Source of the DNA: Chromatiales bacterium
GTDB lineage: Bacteria; Pseudomonadota; Gammaproteobacteria; SZUA-140
Assembly: GCA_031285245.1 (NCBI GenBank)
Contig: JAITWN010000182.1
Coordinates: 1-9,801 of the forward strand
Direction of reading: 5' to 3'
Length of the DNA: 9,801 bases
Below are positions 7,202 to 9,801 of the stretch, one piece after another. A program made the position numbers and the translations under genes. The notes beneath the pieces were generated by a model. The model made no database searches, was not told where the DNA came from, and was given only the letters and a program-made list of their open reading frames with translations. Positions within the stretch are counted from its first letter, which is position 1. The number at the start of each line of letters is the position of its first letter.

Positions 7202-7311
7202 GGGCGTTGTTCGCCAGTAAGTTTGCCGACACGCTTTTCGCCATCCTGATCGCTCGGGCGCCGCCGTCCATGGCGGCGCACGGTCCGCAAACTTACTGGC
7301 GAACAACGCCC
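7202..7311. repeat. 110-bp palindromic element with 25-bp perfect inverted arms (REPIN- or MITE-like)
   Basis: Bases 7202-7226 (GGGCGTTGTTCGCCAGTAAG and five more) are the exact reverse complement of 7287-7311. Each arm has its own small hairpin (GGCG-TTGTT-CGCC), as in REP sequences. The centre holds another hairpin: GCGCCGCC (7258-7265) pairs with GGCGGCGC (7272-7279) around a 6-nt loop. No target-site duplication and no coding capacity is visible. It starts 30 bp after the hemW stop. The family is not recognised. Confidence 0.85.
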
Positions 7312-7324
7312 CTCCAGAGGGGCG
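7307..7324 (+). terminator. GC-rich hairpin, probable terminator after hemW
   Basis: CGCCCCT (7307-7313) pairs with AGGGGCG (7318-7324) around the loop CCAG: 7 bp, nearly all G-C, followed by CTGCTTTC, a poor T tract. Its 5' arm shares bases 7307-7311 with the right arm of the 110-bp palindrome, so the two folds exclude each other at that point. Confidence 0.45.
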
Positions 7325-7349
7325 CTGCTTTCATGATCCTCCCCGCTGG

Positions 7350-7378
7350 TGGTGCCAAGCACCTGAAACCGCTATGAT
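7350..7378 (+). promoter_or_regulatory. Possible promoter of serB
   Basis: TATGAT at 7373-7378 matches the -10 consensus at 5 of 6 positions, about 22 bp before the serB ATG. No good -35 is present: GTGCCA at 7352-7357 matches 4 of 6 but has only a 15-bp spacer. The implied leader is very short. It lies downstream of both hairpins after hemW, in keeping with serB being a separate unit. Confidence 0.35.
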
Positions 7379-7399
7379 CCGCGTTTTTCCGCACTGGGC

Positions 7400-8242
7400 A
7401 TGAAGATGGCGACACTGATTTTGCAGGGGCCAAAACTCGATGGTGAAGCTACGCGCCAAATAGCAGCGCACACCGGCGGGCACATCGAAACGCGAGCGCA
7501 GCACATACGCGTGATGATCGATCAACCGATCCTCGCACAGAGTCTTGCCGATTTACGTGCGCGTTTTGCTTTCGACATCAACCCGCTGCCTGCGGATTTC
7601 GATCCGGCTGCGGTGCGTCTGCTGCTCACTGATATGGATTCCACGCTCATCAATATAGAGTGCATGGATGAAATCGCGGGTTATGCCGGCATCAAACCGC
7701 AAGTAGCGGAAATTACTGAATCAGCAATGCGCGGTGAAATCGATTTCGAAACTTCGTTGCGCCGCAGGCTCGCACTGGTGAAAGGTCTCGACGCCAGTTT
7801 GCTTGAAAAAGTGTATATGGAAAAACTGCGGCTCAATGAAGGCGCAGCAGCACTGATCGCGGGACTGCGCGCACGCGGTATAAAAACAGCGCTGGTCTCA
7901 GGCGGCTTCACCTTCTTCACCGAGCGCCTGCGTGAACATCTGCATCTCGATTACACACTCGCCAACGAACTCGACATCGCAGGTGGACGTTTGCTCGGCA
8001 CAGTAAGCGGCGGCATCATCGGCGCGCAGGCAAAAGCAGATTTTCTACGCAAACTATGCGACAAACTCGGCATCAGTGAGAAAGCCGTGATCGCCTCAGG
8101 CGATGGCGCGAATGATCTGCCGATGATGCATCTCGCCGGCCTCGGCGTTGCTTACCGCGCCAAACCCGCCGTGCAAGCCAAAGCCGACATCGTCCTCAAC
8201 CACGCAGCGCTCGATGCGATCCTCGATTTCATCGAAAGCTGA
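7400..8242 (+). CDS. serB: Phosphoserine phosphatase
   Basis: Last step of serine synthesis: hydrolyses O-phospho-L-serine to serine and phosphate. The 280-residue HAD-family product has motif I DMDSTLI at 78-84 (nucleophile Asp78, acid/base Asp80), ECMDEIA at 87-93 in the substrate cap, motif II SGGFTFF at 167-173, a conserved Lys212 and motif III GDGANDL at 234-240 (Asp235, Asp239). The N-terminal region of about 70 residues is shorter than in the 322-residue E. coli enzyme and may hold only a reduced ACT-like regulatory part. The start is uncertain between the ATG at 7400 and the ATG at 7406: GGG at 7396-7398 sits too close to the first and better for the second. Palindromic elements flank it on both sides. 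Confidence 0.95.
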   Translation: MKMATLILQGPKLDGEATRQIAAHTGGHIETRAQHIRVMIDQPILAQSLADLRARFAFDINPLPADFDPAAVRLLLTDMDSTLINIECMDEIAGYAGIKPQVAEITESAMRGEIDFETSLRRRLALVKGLDASLLEKVYMEKLRLNEGAAALIAGLRARGIKTALVSGGFTFFTERLREHLHLDYTLANELDIAGGRLLGTVSGGIIGAQAKADFLRKLCDKLGISEKAVIASGDGANDLPMMHLAGLGVAYRAKPAVQAKADIVLNHAALDAILDFIES

Positions 8243-8288
8243 ATTCGGCGAATCAACCGCGCATCGAAAACTCTGTAGCGAATCAAAT

Positions 8289-8399
8289 ATAGGTTGGGCT
8301 GAGCAACGCGAAGCCCAACAGATTTCGCCACCATGAAATCATGGCGCAGCCAGTCAGCGAGTGTAGATGTTGGGCTTCGCGTTGCTCAGCCCAACCTAT
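8289..8399. repeat. REPIN-like element with 32-bp perfect inverted arms
   Basis: Bases 8289-8320 are the exact reverse complement of 8368-8399, separated by 47 bp. Each arm is itself a palindrome: TTGGGCT (8294-8300) pairs with AGCCCAA (8312-8318), and likewise in the right arm. Two REP palindromes in inverted orientation around a short spacer is the REPIN layout mobilised by RAYT transposases. The TTGGGCT-AGCCCAACCTA core resembles a palindrome I recall as widespread in proteobacterial genomes; this is from memory, not a search. GATTTC (8321-8326) and GAAATC (8335-8340) add a small hairpin in the spacer. No flanking duplication is seen. Confidence 0.85.
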
Positions 8400-8416
8400 G
8401 AACTAAGGAAGATCTG

Positions 8417-8513
8417 AAAAACCCTCTTCGTCATTGCGAGAGGCTTTAGCCCCGTGGCAATCCAGACAGCCACATAAATTGCCACGGCTTCGCCTCGCAA
8501 TGACGGAGGTTTT
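8417..8513. repeat. Composite inverted repeat of the CGTCATTGCGAG type
   Basis: CGTCATTGCGAG (8429-8440) pairs with CTCGCAATGACG (8494-8505). CCGTGGCAAT (8452-8461) pairs with ATTGCCACGG (8478-8487), leaving a 16-nt loop. Outside these, AAAACCCTC (8418-8426) pairs with GAGGTTTT (8506-8513) with one bulged C. The unequal inner stretches (11 and 6 nt) show divergence since the arms were identical. The CGTCATTGCGAG / GTGGCAATCC core resembles a dispersed repeat found in many bacteria (recollection). Because TTTT ends the stem, it could also terminate serB transcripts. Confidence 0.8.
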
Positions 8514-8554
8514 ATAGCTTTTGTCTTTCTCCGGGCCATCGCAATGCCCAAAGC

Positions 8555-8626
8555 GGTGCTCGGGAGTCATTTTCAGGACCGTTGGCGCGCAGCCGCTCCG
8601 TGTCCTGAAAATGACTCCCGAGTACC
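8555..8626. repeat. Inverted repeat with 21-bp perfect arms, 25 bp with one mismatch
   Basis: CTCGGGAGTCATTTTCAGGA plus C (8559-8579) is the exact reverse complement of 8602-8622. The arms extend outward through 8555-8558 and 8623-8626 with one G/T mismatch. The 22-nt centre has a minor GGC/GCC hairpin. Unlike the two elements before it, its arms are not themselves palindromic. I do not recognise the family, and there is no reading frame inside. Confidence 0.8.
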
Positions 8627-8643
8627 CCTGATCACCGTACTTC

Positions 8644-8680
8644 GAGATTCGGCTTCATAGCAAAGCTCGCTGCCGAACTC
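8644..8680 (-). terminator. Possible terminator hairpin after trmB
   Basis: GAG (8644-8646) and TTCGGC (8648-8653) pair with GCCGAA (8672-8677) and CTC (8678-8680), with A8647 bulged, directly after the trmB stop codon on the minus strand. No T tract follows in the minus-strand direction, so it is a weak candidate. Confidence 0.35.
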
Positions 8681-8682
8681 AA

Positions 8683-9369
8683 CTACTCAGCCACTTTCTC
8701 AAACACCAAATCCCAAACGCCGTGACCAAGACGTTCGCCGCGGCGTTCGAACCTAGTTAACGTGCGCCACTCGGGGCGCGGCGCGTAATTTTCAGCCGTG
8801 TTACGCAGGCCCGGCGTTGCCGACAGCACCGTTAGCGCTTGCTGCGCGTAGTTTTCCCAATCAGTCGCCATGTGCATCACGCCGCCGGGTGCGAGGCGCG
8901 ACGCCACAAGCGCGGCAAAAGGCGGGCTCATCAAACGGCGTTTGTGATGACGTTTCTTCGGCCAGGGATCAGGGAAAAAAAGATAAATCGCATCGAGCGA
9001 GGCTGGCGCGATGCGATGCGCCAACACTTCAGCCGCGTCTTCGCACAGCACGCGCACATTCTCGATACCGCGCTCATTGAGCGCGCGCAGAAAATTGCCG
9101 ACTCCAGGGCGATACACCTCGATGCCAAGAAAATCGACATCGGGATTCGCCTGCGCCATGGCGAGCAGCGACTCGCCCATGCCAAAACCAATCTCGATAC
9201 GATGCAAGGCATGACGCCCGAACAGCGCATCGAGATCGCAAGCCGCATTATCAAAGCGCGCTTCATAATGCTCAAGGTGCAGATCAAGCGCGCGACGCTG
9301 CGCCTCGGTCATGCGTCCTTCACGACGCACGAAGCTGCGCACCGTGCGCATGGCAGGAGATTCAGTCAC
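8683..9369 (-). CDS. trmB: tRNA (guanine-N7-)-methyltransferase
   Basis: Uses S-adenosylmethionine to make m7G, normally at position 46 of tRNA. The 228-residue product has the family N-terminus RTVRSFVRREGRMT (8-21), the SAM-binding EIGFGMGESL at 59-68, FLGIEVYRPGVGN at 80-92, FFPDPWPKKRHHKRR at 131-145 (Asp134 aligns with catalytic Asp144 of E. coli TrmB), GGVMHMATDWENYA near 162-175 and the terminal GHGVWDLVFE. The start is either the GTG at 9369 or the ATG at 9351; neither has a clear ribosome binding site, and the GTG keeps more of the usual leader. It lies 10 bp after thiG, so the two probably form an operon, as in Pseudomonas. Confidence 0.95.
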   Translation of the reverse strand: MTESPAMRTVRSFVRREGRMTEAQRRALDLHLEHYEARFDNAACDLDALFGRHALHRIEIGFGMGESLLAMAQANPDVDFLGIEVYRPGVGNFLRALNERGIENVRVLCEDAAEVLAHRIAPASLDAIYLFFPDPWPKKRHHKRRLMSPPFAALVASRLAPGGVMHMATDWENYAQQALTVLSATPGLRNTAENYAPRPEWRTLTRFERRGERLGHGVWDLVFEKVAE

Positions 9370-9379
9370 CAGAGGAAAA

Positions 9380-9801
9380 TTAACTGAAGAACAAACCGTC
9401 GACCGGAGATGAAGCGCTGGCGAAACGCTTGCGCGGAATGCGTCCAGCGCGCCAGGCTTCGCGCCCCGCTTCGACCGCCTTCTTCATCGCCGAGGCCATC
9501 AACACCGGATCGCGCGCACCGGCAATCGCGGTATTCATCAACACACCATCGCAACCAAGCTCCATGGCAATCGCGGCATCGGATGCCGTGCCCACACCCG
9601 CATCAACCAGAATCGGCACGCGTGCATTTTCAACGATGGTGAGAATGTTATAGGGATTGCGAATGCCAAGCCCCGAACCGATCGGCGCCGCAAGCGGCAT
9701 CACCGCGACGCAACCGATATCTTCAAGACGCTTGGCCGCAACCGGATCATCGTTGGTATACACCATGACCTTGAAGCCTTCAGCGACCAAGGTCTTTGCA
9801 G
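9380..9801 (-). CDS. thiG: Thiazole synthase ThiG, C-terminal part
   Basis: ThiG forms the thiazole phosphate ring of thiamine from deoxyxylulose phosphate, a glycine-derived imine and ThiS-thiocarboxylate. The frame runs off the right edge; about 139 C-terminal residues are present (the family is around 260), reading AKTLVAEGFKVMVYTNDDP, RLEDIGCVAVMPLAAPIGSG, VPILVDAGVGTASDAAIAME, then GCDGVLMNTAIAGARDP and the terminal SASSPVDGLFFS. These are the conserved (beta/alpha)8 barrel strands with the phosphate-binding DAGVGTASDA. The Schiff-base lysine lies outside the window. The sequence is closest to Pseudomonas-type ThiG as I recall it. It is upstream of trmB in the same transcript; thiS would be expected just beyond the edge. 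Confidence 0.95.
   Translation of the reverse strand, partial: AKTLVAEGFKVMVYTNDDPVAAKRLEDIGCVAVMPLAAPIGSGLGIRNPYNILTIVENARVPILVDAGVGTASDAAIAMELGCDGVLMNTAIAGARDPVLMASAMKKAVEAGREAWRAGRIPRKRFASASSPVDGLFFS

Noticed and set aside
7202..7311. Remnant of an insertion sequence
   Set aside because: Too short for a transposase, no coding remnant and no target-site duplication; a non-autonomous palindromic element fits better.
8289..8626. Possible CRISPR array, given several repeats in a short intergenic stretch
   Set aside because: The repeats are inverted, different from one another and not regularly spaced; there are no direct repeat-spacer units and no cas genes.
8839..9387. 182-residue plus-strand open frame opposite trmB
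   Set aside because: Antisense of conserved TrmB motifs; no ribosome binding site or recognisable family.

Overview
The window looks like a GC-rich gammaproteobacterial chromosome. That rests on the protein sequences (Gmk, YicC, RNase PH, RdgB, HemW, SerB, TrmB and ThiG all read as proteobacterial, and ThiG and TrmB resemble Pseudomonas-type proteins as I remember them) and on gene neighbourhoods typical of gammaproteobacteria (yicC-gmk, rph-rdgB-hemW, thiG-trmB). I cannot name a genus from the sequence.

Layout. Bases 1-2953 are an accessory-looking segment: the 3' part of a LuxR-type regulator with a PAS-like region, a structured intergenic leader, a large surface lipoprotein (two Ig-like domains plus seven beta-propeller-like repeats), and a small exported protein whose reading frame runs into the 3' end of gmk. 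Bases 2954-4488 hold gmk and yicC on the minus strand, overlapping by ATGA. A divergent promoter region of about 105 bp separates them from the plus-strand run rph, rdgB, hemW (4594-7172; the last two also overlap by ATGA). serB (7400-8242) follows as its own unit. trmB and the C-terminal part of thiG lie on the minus strand at the right end, 10 bp apart, convergent with serB.

The core genes are housekeeping functions: GMP phosphorylation (Gmk), RNA processing (YicC, RNase PH), nucleotide-pool cleaning (RdgB), haem handling (HemW), serine synthesis (SerB), tRNA m7G46 modification (TrmB) and thiazole synthesis for thiamine (ThiG).

The unusual content is mostly non-coding. serB is flanked by four different long inverted repeats: 25-bp arms in a 110-bp element before it, then 32-bp, composite and 21-25-bp arms after it. 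Two of these are built like paired REP palindromes (REPIN-like). A second point is the leader of the lipoprotein gene, where an 11-bp stem buries the ribosome binding site. A third is the exact abutment of a broken-looking secreted-protein gene with the gmk stop codon, at the place where rpoZ is usually found. The lipoprotein repeats are arranged so that the last segment supplies the strand missing from the first, as expected for a closed seven-bladed propeller. I see no tRNA, rRNA, CRISPR array, transposase, phage gene or clear defence system.
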